From: AP-15 sp963703745
Lineage (GTDB): Bacteria > Pseudomonadota > Alphaproteobacteria > ATCC43930 > CGMCC-115725
Reading direction: 5' to 3'
DNA: 64,000 nucleotides
Assembly: GCA_963703745.1 (NCBI GenBank)
Contig: CAVPFL010000003.1
Span: 372,001 to 436,000, forward strand
Under the pieces are notes generated by a model. It made no database searches. It was not told where the DNA came from and saw only the letters and a list, made by a program, of their open reading frames with translations. This document shows positions 26,269-35,652 of the stretch, piece after piece (the first letter of the stretch is position 1; every line of letters begins with the position of its first letter). The position numbers and the translations under genes are program-made.

Positions 26269-27492
26269 ATGAACAGGCGCGATTTCCTTAGACTGTCGGT
26301 CGCCGCGACCTTGCTACCATTCGGCCCTGCTGCCTGGGCGGTAACCGCCGAAGGTGGCCCCAGGCGGCTGATCGTGATTTTTCTGCGCGGAGCCGTCGAT
26401 GGGCTCAATGTCGTCGTGCCCCATGCGGAGCGGACGTATTACGAGATCCGCCCGACGATAGCGATCGGCGGGCCGGGAACGGATCTGGGAGCACTGCCGC
26501 TCGACGGTCGATTCGGGTTGCACCCCGCCCTCGCCGGCCTGTTGCCGTTATGGAATGACAAGAAGCTCGCCTTTGTCCATGCCGCGGGCTCGCCTAGCGC
26601 GACGCGATCGCATTTCGATGCGCAGCTCTTCATCGAGAACGGCACGCCCGGAGATAGTACGACGCGGGAAGGCTGGATGAACCGTCTGCTCGCGGCACTG
26701 CCTGAGCCGCACGGACCGACCGACGCGGTCAGCGTCGGCCCGACCCTACCTCAGATTCTGAGAGGCTCGCTGCCGGTCGCAAATATGCCGCTTGGCCCCG
26801 AGGCGGCAAGGTTGATGCCGCTCGACAGGCCGGAGATCAGCCGCGCCTTCGACCGGCTCTACGCCGGAAGCGACCCGCTGAGCGAGGCTTATCGGGAAGC
26901 ACGAGCGGCGCGCACCGAACTGCTCGATGATATCGCCAGCGAAATGCGGCAAGCCGATAACGGCGCGCCCCCGCCAAACGGCTTTCCCAGGCAGGCGGCG
27001 CGGCTCGCCCATCTGATCCGTCGGGACCGGAATATCCGGCTCGCCTTTGCCGATTTGGGCGGCTGGGACACCCACGTCAATCAAGGTAGAGGCAAGGGCC
27101 AGCTCGCCAATCGTCTGCAGCCCCTGGGCGACGGGCTTGCTGCGCTAGCCAAGGGTCTCGGCAAGGACTGGGACGACACCGTCGTCGTCGTAATTTCCGA
27201 GTTCGGCCGGACCGTTCACGAAAACGGCAATGGCGGCACCGATCACGGCCACGGCAATGTGGTCTGGGTATTAGGTGGCAATGTGCATGGCGGCCGCGTC
27301 TACGGCGACTGGCCAGGCCTCGCCAAGGAGCAGCTCTATCAGAGCCGCGACCTCGCCGTGACGACCGATTACCGCACCATATTTGCGGTCATCCTCGAGC
27401 GCCACCTCGGGCTCGCCGATAATCAGCTCGCGCAAATCTTCCCGGGCCTGCCGCCGCCGCGGTCGAACCTCGGGGAGATGCTGGCGGCTTAG
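26269..27492 (+). CDS. DUF1501 family protein with Tat signal
   Basis: A 407-residue exported protein from the ATG at 26269. A twin-arginine signal is at the start (MNRRDFLRLSVAATLLPFG). The DUF1501 domain follows: RRLIVIFLRGAVDGLNVVVP, AFVHAAGSPSATRSHFDAQ, LAFADLGGWDTHVNQG and VVVVISEFGRTVHENGNGGT, then DHGHGNVVWVLGGNV. The family resembles the alkaline phosphatase/sulfatase superfamily and often pairs with DUF1800 proteins, which are absent here. The frame could extend to 26188, but the Tat motif fixes the likely start. Convergent with the flavin amine oxidase-like gene across a palindromic repeat. Confidence 0.9.
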   Translation: MNRRDFLRLSVAATLLPFGPAAWAVTAEGGPRRLIVIFLRGAVDGLNVVVPHAERTYYEIRPTIAIGGPGTDLGALPLDGRFGLHPALAGLLPLWNDKKLAFVHAAGSPSATRSHFDAQLFIENGTPGDSTTREGWMNRLLAALPEPHGPTDAVSVGPTLPQILRGSLPVANMPLGPEAARLMPLDRPEISRAFDRLYAGSDPLSEAYREARAARTELLDDIASEMRQADNGAPPPNGFPRQAARLAHLIRRDRNIRLAFADLGGWDTHVNQGRGKGQLANRLQPLGDGLAALAKGLGKDWDDTVVVVISEFGRTVHENGNGGTDHGHGNVVWVLGGNVHGGRVYGDWPGLAKEQLYQSRDLAVTTDYRTIFAVILERHLGLADNQLAQIFPGLPPPRSNLGEMLAA

Positions 27493-27502
27493 CCGCTTGA
27501 AA

Positions 27503-27588
27503 GTCGTAATTCCCGCGCAAGCGGGAACCCAGGGCCGCAGGCAGCGTCGCTCGCCCTGGCCGCCCGCGTTCGCGGGGGCGACGATGGA
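27503..27588. repeat. REP-like intergenic palindromes, copy 4 (double hairpin)
   Basis: Two hairpin units: TTCCCGCGCAAGCGGGAA followed by CCCAGGG, and CCCGCGTTCGCGGG followed by GGCGACGATGG. It is a diverged form of the units at 11180, 15493 and 15841. It separates two convergent genes and may terminate transcription from both sides. Confidence 0.7.
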
Positions 27589-27593
27589 CTTCA

Positions 27594-29513
27594 CTAGCCC
27601 CCGAGCAGTTCCTCCACAGCCCTGTACGCTTGGTCGATCGCGGTGTCGGTGTAGGCTGCGCCAGCGGCATCGGAATTGGCGATCGCAATCGGGCCGAAGC
27701 GGGCGCGGCCGATCTCGTGCGGCGCTTCGCCTTTCGGCCAATCCGGGTCATAGAGCGGGTTGTACTCGTAGGCATAACCATGCGGCCAGCGATTGACCGT
27801 GATTGCGCTAATGTCGCGCGCCGGATGAAAGCCTCCCGGACCCAACACACGGACGAGCTGGTCGCGGATCTTCTCTTCGAAAGTCTCGAAACTGGTCGTC
27901 AGCAGCTCAGCGCGCCCGACCCGGTGCTGTTCACGCTCCGACAGCCCTCGCACCATCCGGACCAGCATCGGCTCATCAGGCGAGCGGGGCGAGTGATAAG
28001 CGCCATTATCGGTGACCGGGTTTAGCCGAATACTCGAATGATAGCTGCCAGGGCAATGAATCGCGGAAACTCCCAACGCGGCAAACGACCGCCAATTGGT
28101 GAGCGCTACATTGGTATAAACGAGAGGGACCTTCACCAGATAGCGCAACGCCGCTTTTTGTGCTTCCGGCAATTGCGGGCAAACATACGGGATCATCATG
28201 TTCCAGCAGGCGAGAACACCGTGCTTGGCTCTGGCGGTGTAAAGTCGGTCCATCCGCGAATAGACCACCTCGACCGCTACCGGCGAGTTGCCAGATGCGC
28301 GGTTGGTGACAGAGACGGCAAGGCTGCCGAGCCGAATGTGGACGATTTCCTCCGGCCGATCGAGCTTGCCGTAGTCGACACGCGCAGTGACCACGTCTTC
28401 CGCCGTGCTGCCTGGTACAGCTTGCGGGATCAGGCTGCGTACGAGGAGCCGGGCGATGCTGGCGTTGCCATCCGGGAAATGGAATTTGTAAGAGCCGCCA
28501 TCGGCGTAGCCGGCCGGCGTATAGCCCATATGCGGCGCCGAGCCGGGGTTGAGCTTCAAGCCCTGAAAGCCGGGGAGGCCAAAAGGCCAGACGTCGAGCG
28601 CCGAGACCGCGTCGATCCCGACGCCCCATTCACCATGCGTGCGGCTCTGGTAGAGCGCGATCACCGAGTGATCGACCTTGACCAGGTCGCGGAGATAGTC
28701 GCGGTAGCTGATCCGCGACAAACGCGCCTTTTTCTCGGAAGAAGAGAGGCCCGGCAGATAGTCGATCGGCTCGGTTTCGAGCCGCCGAACGTCGCGCCGG
28801 GCAGCCTCGCTCAGTGGTGCGTGTTCGAGGAATTCGGACGACGAGAGCTTTCCCTTGACCAGGCGATCCTCGCCGAAGGTCTCCTTGTCAAAAAAGACCC
28901 CGGAGCCGAGGCCCAGCGCCGGATAGAACCCCGGGTCCGCGTTGTGCGCCTGGAGTGCCACGGGATCGATGCCAAGCGCCGTCAGCAGACCGGCGGCGAC
29001 CGTGCTATAGGGGCGTGGACTGTCGATCCCGAGTGTCCCGCCGTTGATGAGCTCGATTTTCCCGTCGAGCTCAAACTCGTTGCGCTTGGCGTGGCCGCCG
29101 AAATCGTCATGATTGTCGAGGATCAGCATGCGGGCCCCGGCACCTGCCTTGGCGCGATAGAAATAGGCGGCGGCGAGCCCGCTGATGCCGCCGCCCACGA
29201 CGATCAGATCGTAATCCTCCCCAGTCTCGATCGGCCTCGCTCCGGATTTCGGCAACGTCCCGTCGCGCAGCGCGTGGGCGGCCTCGAAACTGCCGGGATG
29301 ACTACCGCGCATCCCAGTCAGGGCCGGCGGATAGTAGCCCGGACGGTCCTGCGGTGCCGTGGCGGCTCCCTCCAGATCGACGGCGGCCAGAGCGCCGCTG
29401 GACGCGGCAAGGGCCGCCGTGACGGCGATCCCGTCGATGAAATCGCGCCGCGTGATCGGCCTCCCCATGCCGAGGCGGCGCAACCGTTCGGCGCGCGTTT
29501 CGCCTTCGCCCAT
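27594..29513 (-). CDS. Tat-exported FAD-dependent oxidoreductase, spermidine dehydrogenase-like
   Basis: A 639-residue flavoprotein. A twin-arginine motif (PITRRDFIDGIAVTAALAAS) precedes the Rossmann FAD motif YDLIVVGGGISGLAAAYFYR near residue 104, followed by MLILDNHDDFGGHAKRNEF. The length, N-terminal Tat signal and later segments (SYRDYLRDLVKVDHSVIALY, YTNVALTNWRSF) fit the bacterial periplasmic spermidine dehydrogenase-like family of amine oxidases. The substrate is an inference from family resemblance. It ends 3' to 3' with DUF1501 and lies downstream of the SMP-30 gene on the same strand. Confidence 0.8.
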   Translation of the reverse strand: MGEGETRAERLRRLGMGRPITRRDFIDGIAVTAALAASSGALAAVDLEGAATAPQDRPGYYPPALTGMRGSHPGSFEAAHALRDGTLPKSGARPIETGEDYDLIVVGGGISGLAAAYFYRAKAGAGARMLILDNHDDFGGHAKRNEFELDGKIELINGGTLGIDSPRPYSTVAAGLLTALGIDPVALQAHNADPGFYPALGLGSGVFFDKETFGEDRLVKGKLSSSEFLEHAPLSEAARRDVRRLETEPIDYLPGLSSSEKKARLSRISYRDYLRDLVKVDHSVIALYQSRTHGEWGVGIDAVSALDVWPFGLPGFQGLKLNPGSAPHMGYTPAGYADGGSYKFHFPDGNASIARLLVRSLIPQAVPGSTAEDVVTARVDYGKLDRPEEIVHIRLGSLAVSVTNRASGNSPVAVEVVYSRMDRLYTARAKHGVLACWNMMIPYVCPQLPEAQKAALRYLVKVPLVYTNVALTNWRSFAALGVSAIHCPGSYHSSIRLNPVTDNGAYHSPRSPDEPMLVRMVRGLSEREQHRVGRAELLTTSFETFEEKIRDQLVRVLGPGGFHPARDISAITVNRWPHGYAYEYNPLYDPDWPKGEAPHEIGRARFGPIAIANSDAAGAAYTDTAIDQAYRAVEELLGG

Positions 29514-29567
29514 CCGATCTAGTACGGTGAGGGGCAGCAGACGTGCGAGGTTCTGGCCGGCGTATTG

Positions 29568-30491
29568 CTATTTCTTCTGAGGCGGCACCGGAATGCCCGC
29601 AATTTTCACGTTGACGGCGCCGAGGTGATTGCGGCTGGTGAAATATAAGGTCTTCCAGTCGGCGCCGCCAAAGGCCAGATTGGTCGTGGCGGGCGCGCCG
29701 TGCACGATGCGGCCGAGCTTCTTCCCTTTCGGGTCCACGATCCACAGGCCGCCGGCGCCGCCGCAATAGACATTGCCTTCGACATCGACCTTCATGCCGT
29801 CGGGAACGCCCAACTCGGCGCCGCGCAGATCGACAAAGACGCGGTCGGTCTGCTTTGCCAAGGTGCCGTTGGGCATCACGTCGAACGCCCGGATATGACC
29901 GCGGCGCGAATCGTTGATGTAGAGCACGCTCTCGTCGGGCGAAAAGGCGAGGCCATTGGGCACGATGAAATCATCGATCAGCAGGGTCAGCTGCCCGAGG
30001 TCCGGGGTCACGCGATAGACGCCGGAAAACGTCAGGTCCCATTGCTGCGCCGCGGCGGGATGGGTCCACGGGTCGGTGAAGTAGATGCAGCCGTCGGACT
30101 TGACGACGACGTCGTTCGGCCGATTGAGCTGGCGGCCCTGAAAGCTGTTGGCGACGACGGTGATGCTGCCGTCGAGCTCCTGCCTGGTGACGCGGCGCGT
30201 ATCATGCTCGCAGGCGATGAGCCGGCCCTGCAGATCGCGAGTGAGGCCATTGGCCCGGTTGGTCGGCTCCAACAACAGCGACACGCCCCTGCCGGGCTCG
30301 TATTTCATGCGCCGGTTGTTGTGAATGTCGCTGAAGACGAGATAACCGCCCTCGCGCCACCACAGCGGCCCTTCGGCAGGCCCTTGCGCCCCGCCAAAGC
30401 CGTCCGCCAGCTCCTCGATCGACTGCGAGGTCGCGATGATCCGGTCCAATTCCGGCGCCAATTGCTCGATGCGTTTTGCCCCTTCGGCCAT
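29568..30491 (-). CDS. SMP-30/gluconolactonase/LRE family protein
   Basis: A 307-residue six-bladed beta-propeller. Typical motifs: AEGPLWWREGGYLVFSDIHN (metal Glu), LNRPNDVVVKSDGCIYFTDP (metal Asn), VPNGLAFSPDESVLYINDS (metal Asn/Asp) and VPDGMKVDVEGNVYCGGAGG. Such proteins hydrolyse lactones, for example sugar lactones, using a divalent metal. No signal peptide. The gene is divergent from the disulfide reductase-like gene across a 12-bp-stem palindrome, and upstream of the Tat flavoprotein on the same strand. Confidence 0.92.
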   Translation of the reverse strand: MAEGAKRIEQLAPELDRIIATSQSIEELADGFGGAQGPAEGPLWWREGGYLVFSDIHNNRRMKYEPGRGVSLLLEPTNRANGLTRDLQGRLIACEHDTRRVTRQELDGSITVVANSFQGRQLNRPNDVVVKSDGCIYFTDPWTHPAAAQQWDLTFSGVYRVTPDLGQLTLLIDDFIVPNGLAFSPDESVLYINDSRRGHIRAFDVMPNGTLAKQTDRVFVDLRGAELGVPDGMKVDVEGNVYCGGAGGLWIVDPKGKKLGRIVHGAPATTNLAFGGADWKTLYFTSRNHLGAVNVKIAGIPVPPQKK

Positions 30492-30572
30492 GGCATTCCT
30501 CCTGTTTTCGCGGTTGCGTCAGATCCTCGTGGCCGGGCTTTTCCCGTGGGCCCGAATGACTAGTTCGCATGC

Positions 30573-30642
30573 TGCCCCTCACCCTCCCGCTACGCGGGTC
30601 CTCCCTCTCCCCGCTCGCGGGGAGAGGGTTGGGGTGAAGGGC
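30573..30642. repeat. Inverted repeat, 12-bp perfect stem, widespread-type intergenic palindrome
   Basis: Arms CCCTCTCCCCGC (30603-30614) and GCGGGGAGAGGG (30617-30628) form a perfect 12-bp stem with a two-base loop. Flanking GCCCCTCACCCT and GGGTGAAGGGC extend the symmetry. The element sits in the divergent promoter region of the SMP-30 and disulfide reductase-like genes. Confidence 0.75.
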
Positions 30643-30720
30643 ATCGCCGATCCGAAAGGCTGGCCCTTGACCGGTGTCCCTGCCACCCTGTGGCAATACC
30701 CTCTCAGGGAGGACCAAGCA

Positions 30721-32071
30721 ATGCCAACCCGCAGCTTCGACGTGGTGATCCTCGGCGGTGGCAATGCCGGGATGGGGGTGACTGTGGCGACCCGGGAGGC
30801 GGGTCTCACGGTCGCCATGTTGGAGCCGGATCTGCTCGGCGGCACCTGCCCCAACCGCGGCTGTATGCCGAAGAAAGTGCTGGTCGCCGCCGCGCACGCG
30901 CTCGATGAGATCGAGCGCGCCAAAGCCCACCATATCGCCGTCGGCAAGCCGAGCCTCAACTGGGCGGCGCTGATCGACCGCGAGAAGGCGATGATATCGG
31001 GCATCCCGGCCTCGCTAGGAGAGTTGATGACTCGGCGCGGCGTCGAAGTGATCCGCGAGCATGGCCGCTTTGCCGGCCCGAACGCCGTCACGGTCGGCGG
31101 CGAAACGCTGGAGGCGAAGCACGTCGTGATCGCCACCGGCTCGACGCCGCGCAAGTTGCCGTTTCCCGGTGCCGAGCTGATGATTACCTCGGACGACGTG
31201 CTGAGTGAGCGCAAATTGCCGGCGAGCGTCGTGTTTGTCGGCGGCGGGGTGATCGCGCTCGAATTCAGCCATGTTTATGCCCGGGCCGGGGCTAAGGTCA
31301 CGATCCTCGAGGCGCTGCCGCGGCTGCTCGGCCACATGGACGCCGATGCGGTCGCACAGCTTTGCCGCGAGACGGAGCGGATCGGGATCGACCCACACCG
31401 GGGTCGAGGTTCGGCGGATCGAGCGGGCAGGGGACCGTCTTCGCGTCGTCTACGAAGAGGACGGGTCGGAGCGCGTGGCCGAAGCCGAGCGCGTCGTCAA
31501 CGGCGCAGGGCGGATCGCTAATCTCGACGGCCTCGACCTAACTGCCGGTAACGTAACGGCGGACCGGCAAACAATCACGCTGGATGCGCATTTGCGCTCG
31601 GCGTCAAACCCGGCGGTCTATGTTTGCGGTGATGCGGTTGCCGGGCACGCCCAGCTCTCGCCGATCGCGACCCACGAGGGCACGATCGTCGGTCGCAACA
31701 TTGTCGACGGTCCCAAGCACACGCCCGATTATGCGAGCATACCCTCCTGCGTGTTCATGGTGCCGGCATTGGCGAGCGTCGGCCTGACGCAAGCCGCCGC
31801 CGAGGCAAAGGGGATCGAGATCCGCACCGCAGTCAACGACATGCACGAATGGCTGTCAGGCCGCACCTATGCGCTGTCGGCGGCCTGGGCGAAGGTGGTG
31901 ATCGACAAGAAGACCGATCGCATCCTCGGCGCGCATCTCCTCGGACATGCGGGCGAAGAGCTGATCCATATCTTCGCGCTGGCGCTCAAGCACGGTATTA
32001 CCGCCAGCGAGATCCGCGATTTCGTCTACGGCTTCCCGACCTTCTCCGCCGATATCAAGTCGATGCTGTAG
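30721..32071 (+). CDS. Pyridine nucleotide-disulfide oxidoreductase (glutathione reductase-like) with an internal frameshift
   Basis: About 449 residues when repaired. The N-terminal FAD domain reads FDVVILGGGNAGMGVTVATR. The redox-active disulfide is in LLGGTCPNRGCMPKKVLV (C-x4-C). The NAD motif is SVVFVGGGVIALEFSHVYAR, followed by TSDDVLS upstream. The C-terminal dimerisation domain ends ...HGITASEIRDFVYGFPTFSA. An extra C in the CCC at 31392-31394 breaks the frame; removing it joins ETERIGID to HTGVEVRRIERAGDRL. The strong GGGAGGACC ribosome binding site before 30721 fixes the start. The physiological substrate (glutathione, mycothiol, mercury) is not predictable. Confidence 0.88.
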
Positions 32072-32282
32072 TGGTCGGAACCAAATCGATAACGCCCCAG
32101 TCGAGCCGTTCGCCGGACTTCCGCCCGGTCGTCGTTAGCAGCAGCGACGGCACGGTCATCTCCGGCCGACCGGGCGGGGTGATCTTGTACATATGCCCCT
32201 CGGCGCCGTCGCTGGAAATGTAGCGCTTGGCGTGCTCCACCATCCAATCCCGCATATTTGTGGCAAGCTTTGCCTCTGTCAT
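32055..32282 (-). pseudogene. Truncated nitroreductase/deazaflavin-type (DUF385) gene, N-terminal part only
   Basis: A 75-residue frame opening MTEAKLATNMRDWMVEHAKR, then PGRPEMTVPSLLLTTTGRKS, which is the N-terminal half of DUF385-type flavin/F420-dependent nitroreductases (the TTGRKSG signature). After GERLDWGVIDL the homology stops, and the sequence runs into the convergent disulfide reductase gene, whose stop is at 32071. Family members are about twice as long, so this is a remnant. Confidence 0.65.
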
Positions 32283-32418
32283 CTTTAGAACTCAGTTCTT
32301 TGTACGGTATCGCATAGGCTGATATCGAAGCCGCGGTAGTCAAGCCAAGATTGACGGGCGCGCACCACCGCTTTTGGTTCCTGGCGGTCGGGCGTGCGGG
32401 GGATGAGGAGGAAGCGAG

Positions 32419-33942
32419 ATGTCAGACGATAATTGCCGAACAAGCCCGACCGACATGCACGAGACCTGCTGCGGTCCGGTCATGCCGTCGCGCCGCGGCC
32501 TGCTGGCCGCTGGCGCTGCGCTCGGCGTCGGCGCCGGGTTGCTCGACAGGGAAGTCGCGGCAGCCGGGACCAGCGCCACGCTCGAGCGGCTGAAACGCGC
32601 CGAGCGCGATCCTGCTCGCCGGGTGCTGCTCAAAGGCGGCACGGTGCTGAGCCTGGACCCGCAAATCGGCGATTTCGACCGCGGCGACGTGCTGATCGAA
32701 GGCAAGAAGATACTCGCCGTCGGCCGCGATCTGACCGCGGCGGCGCTCGTCGTCGATGCCGGCGGGATGATCGTGATGCCGGGCTTTGTCGATACCCACC
32801 ACCACCAGTACGAAACCATTCTGCGCGGCATTCTCGCCGATGGCGTCCTCGGTACCCCCAATGACGGCAAGAAGACCTATCAGGGGGTGATCCAAGGCGT
32901 TTTCACCCCGGTTTATCAGCCGGAGGACGCTTACATCTCGGAGCTCGTCGCCTCACTGGGTCAGCTCAATGCCGGGGTCACGACGACGGTCGATACCTCG
33001 CAGGTGTCACACACGCCGGCGCACAGCGATGCGTGCATCGCGGGCTTAAAGGAATCGGGTCGGCGGGCCGTCTACACCTATTCGCCCGGGCTCGGCCCCG
33101 ATAGCCAATACCCGAGGGACTTGCTCAGGCTCAAGTCACAATATTTCTCGTCCGCCGACCAATTGCTGACTCTCGAGCTGAACGCCGCCCCCAATGCCGA
33201 CAATTGGGCATTGGCCCGACAGGCCGACGTGCCGATCATCTGCCATATCGTTGGAGACCGGTCCGGCAATTTCGAAGCGATCGGGAAAGCCGGACTGATG
33301 GGTCCGGACAATGAATACATCCATTGCACCCAGCTCAACGAGACCCACTGGAAGATGATCGCCGACACCGGCGGCAAGGTGTCGATCGCGCCGGCGATCG
33401 AGATGCAGATGCGGCACGGCATGCCGCCGCTGCAGACCGCACTCGATCACGGCATCCAGCCGAGCCTCAGCGTTGATGTCGAATGCAACATGACCGCCGA
33501 CATGTTCACGATCATGCGCACGACGTTCACCCTGCAGCGCGCACTCGCCAACGAGCGCTCGCTCGTCGGCGAGCAGAACCTCCCGCCGCTCCTGACCTGC
33601 CGCCAGGTGATCGAGATGGCAACGATCGGCGGCGCCAGAGCGGCCCATCTCGATGGTAAGACCGGCACGCTCACGCCCGGCAAGGAGGCTGACATCATCA
33701 TGCTGGCAGCCGACCGCATCAATGTCTTCCCGCTGAACAACGTGCCGGGCACGGTGGTGACATTAATGGACACGAGCAATGTCGAAACCGTGTTCGTCGC
33801 CGGCAAAATTGTCAAATGGCAGGGCAAGCTCGTAGGTGTCGACCTCGGCCGGCTGCGTCGGCTAATTGAGAAATCGCGTGATGGAGTCCTCGCGCGGGCC
33901 CGCTATACGCCAGACCTGTTTGGCACCTGCTGCTCGGCTTGA
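32419..33942 (+). CDS. Tat-exported amidohydrolase family protein (chlorohydrolase/cytosine deaminase-like)
   Basis: A 507-residue amidohydrolase. The N-terminus has a twin-arginine-like signal (MPSRRGLLAAGAALGVGAGL) after a Cys-rich leader (HETCCGP). Metal-site motifs are visible: MPGFVDTHHHQYETILRG (HxH), PIICHIVGDRSG, YIHCTQLNETHWKMIADTGG and GIQPSLSVDVECNMTADMF (the Asp). The C-terminal IGGARAAHLDGKTGTLTPGK and KEADIIMLA are typical of the AtzA/TrzN/SAH-deaminase group. It would hydrolyse an amine or halide from a ring compound in the periplasm, if exported. GAGGAGGAAGCGAG precedes the ATG. Confidence 0.88.
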   Translation: MSDDNCRTSPTDMHETCCGPVMPSRRGLLAAGAALGVGAGLLDREVAAAGTSATLERLKRAERDPARRVLLKGGTVLSLDPQIGDFDRGDVLIEGKKILAVGRDLTAAALVVDAGGMIVMPGFVDTHHHQYETILRGILADGVLGTPNDGKKTYQGVIQGVFTPVYQPEDAYISELVASLGQLNAGVTTTVDTSQVSHTPAHSDACIAGLKESGRRAVYTYSPGLGPDSQYPRDLLRLKSQYFSSADQLLTLELNAAPNADNWALARQADVPIICHIVGDRSGNFEAIGKAGLMGPDNEYIHCTQLNETHWKMIADTGGKVSIAPAIEMQMRHGMPPLQTALDHGIQPSLSVDVECNMTADMFTIMRTTFTLQRALANERSLVGEQNLPPLLTCRQVIEMATIGGARAAHLDGKTGTLTPGKEADIIMLAADRINVFPLNNVPGTVVTLMDTSNVETVFVAGKIVKWQGKLVGVDLGRLRRLIEKSRDGVLARARYTPDLFGTCCSA

Positions 33943-34111
33943 GCAGGTTCGACGGGGAAGAGGACCTGTTGCCTTTAAAGGTAATCAGGACCGGCGTGAT
34001 CGATCGGGCTCCGGTATCCGATTCGAATGAGCGTAATTCCGAGGTGTTCGTCAAACTTACCCGAAAGCATGCGACTTGCAGGCTGGATAGCCAGCATGAA
34101 AAGATAGCCCC

Positions 34112-34471
34112 ATGAAGCTATTGTCTCGATGGTTTCGGCGCGCGCCGGCAGCGCCGTCGTGGATTGATCCGGCGACGCTTGCGATGCGGCTTGAGCGGGA
34201 TACCGTTGTGCTCGTTCTCGACGTGCGTGGTCCTGACGAGTTCACCGGTTCTCTCGGACATATTAAAGAGGCGAAGAATTTACCGCTCAATGAACTGCCG
34301 GCGCACCTGCCCGATCTTGTTCATGACAACCGGCCTGTTGTCGTTGTGTGCAAAACCGACCGCCGATCATCGATGGCGGCGCATCAGTTGCAGCAGGCCG
34401 GCATGGCGGATGTGTCGGTATTGCGCGGCGGGATGGAACGATGGCGAGTGCTCGGCTTGCCAGCAGACTGA
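34112..34471 (+). CDS. Rhodanese-like sulfurtransferase domain protein
   Basis: A 119-residue single rhodanese domain. DPATLAMRLERDTVVLVLDV leads into RGPDEFTGSLGHIKEAKNLP, then VVVVCKTDRRSSMAAHQL (active-site cysteine in the CKTDRR loop) and VLRGGMERWRVLGLP. It would carry a persulfide. It lies 24 bases before the MoeA-like gene in the same direction, so a role in sulfuration of molybdenum cofactor or of a molybdoenzyme is a reasonable inference from context, not shown by sequence. Confidence 0.85.
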   Translation: MKLLSRWFRRAPAAPSWIDPATLAMRLERDTVVLVLDVRGPDEFTGSLGHIKEAKNLPLNELPAHLPDLVHDNRPVVVVCKTDRRSSMAAHQLQQAGMADVSVLRGGMERWRVLGLPAD

Positions 34472-34494
34472 AACACGGTCGAACGGCATAACTT

Positions 34495-35652
34495 ATGCCA
34501 AACCGTGATTCGGTCGAGGCGGCGATCGCCTGGGTCGATGCGGCCACCCCCTGTCTTAATGGAGAAGACGTCCCGTTGCGCACGGCACGAGGGCGTGTGC
34601 TTACAGAAAATATCAATGCGGCAAGGTCGATCCCTAGCAGCGACCGTGCGACGATGGACGGATTTGCGGTGGAGGCGAGCGCGTCTTTAGGGGCGAGCTC
34701 GTACAATCCCATTTGTCTGCCATTGATTGCAGTAGCCCCCGGCGATGTTTTGCCGGCCGGGACCGATGCTGTCGTCCCGCTTGAGTTGGCCGAGCCGGAC
34801 GGCCAGGGATCCATTGAAGTCGTCGATGTAGTGGCGGCAGGTGAGAATGTCGAACAACAAGGGTCGGTCGCGACGATCGGCGCGACTCTGGCGCTCGCCG
34901 GGACCCGTCTTGCCGCGCGCCATATAGGGTTGCTTACGATTGCCGGCGTGCCAGTGGTCAACGTCGTGCGCCGGCCGCGTGTGCGGATATTGGTTGCCAA
35001 GCCGGCGAACTCCGGCGCGTGGGAGGACGGCAACGGACCAATGATATGCGCTGCAATTGAGCGCGACGGCGGTGTCATCGCAGAATACACCGCCGTGGCG
35101 CGTGACCGGACCGCCATTGTGGCGGCGCTGGCCGAGCCCGGTGTTGATATTGTGCTCGTGATCGGCGGGACCGGGCCCGGAACCGACGATCACTCGGCCG
35201 CGGCGGTCGCCGAGGCCGGAGGACTTGCGATCCAGGGAGTCGCGCTGCGTCCTGGCGAAACCACCGGTCTCGGCCGCACCGTGAGCGGATTGCCGGCCGT
35301 TCTGTTGCCGGGCACACCGGCGGCGTGCCTGTGGAGCTACGAGCTGTTCGGCGGAAGGGCAATTCGCCGGCTCGGCGGGCGTGGCGGCGAGCTTCCTTAC
35401 CGATTGCGCGAGACAATCACCGTACGAAAAATTGTATCATCTCTCGGCATGACCGAGATCTGCCCGGTGCGGTGTGGCGCGAACAATACCGTCGAACCCT
35501 TGCCCTCCTTCGCAGAGATAGGAGTTATGGCAGCAGTTAGCGCCGATGGCTTCGTGATCGTCCCAGAGGGAAGCGAAGGCTATCCGCAAGGTGCTCGGGT
35601 GTCCGTCTACCTATATCAGGGTGCAGAGGCGACAGCAGGGTTCCAGCCATGA
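34495..35652 (+). CDS. MoeA-like molybdopterin molybdotransferase paralogue with altered core motifs
   Basis: A 385-residue MoeA homologue. N-terminal regions match: SSDRATMDGFAVEASASLGA (the MDGYA-type motif) and APGDVLPAGTDAVVPLELAE. The central MPT-binding domain is diverged. Where most MoeA proteins read STGDEL the sequence reads LVAKPANSGAWEDGNGPM, and GGTGPGTDDHSAAAVAEAGG replaces the GGVSVG motif. LPGTPAACLWSYELFG matches the next motif. The divergence suggests a specialised or non-catalytic partner of the downstream MoeA-PBP fusion. Stop and next start overlap (ATGA), so the genes are co-translated. Confidence 0.82.
   Translation: MPNRDSVEAAIAWVDAATPCLNGEDVPLRTARGRVLTENINAARSIPSSDRATMDGFAVEASASLGASSYNPICLPLIAVAPGDVLPAGTDAVVPLELAEPDGQGSIEVVDVVAAGENVEQQGSVATIGATLALAGTRLAARHIGLLTIAGVPVVNVVRRPRVRILVAKPANSGAWEDGNGPMICAAIERDGGVIAEYTAVARDRTAIVAALAEPGVDIVLVIGGTGPGTDDHSAAAVAEAGGLAIQGVALRPGETTGLGRTVSGLPAVLLPGTPAACLWSYELFGGRAIRRLGGRGGELPYRLRETITVRKIVSSLGMTEICPVRCGANNTVEPLPSFAEIGVMAAVSADGFVIVPEGSEGYPQGARVSVYLYQGAEATAGFQP

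Noticed and set aside
28038..29522. 494-codon open frame antisense to the Tat flavoprotein
   Set aside because: Shadow of a recognisable oxidoreductase on the other strand.
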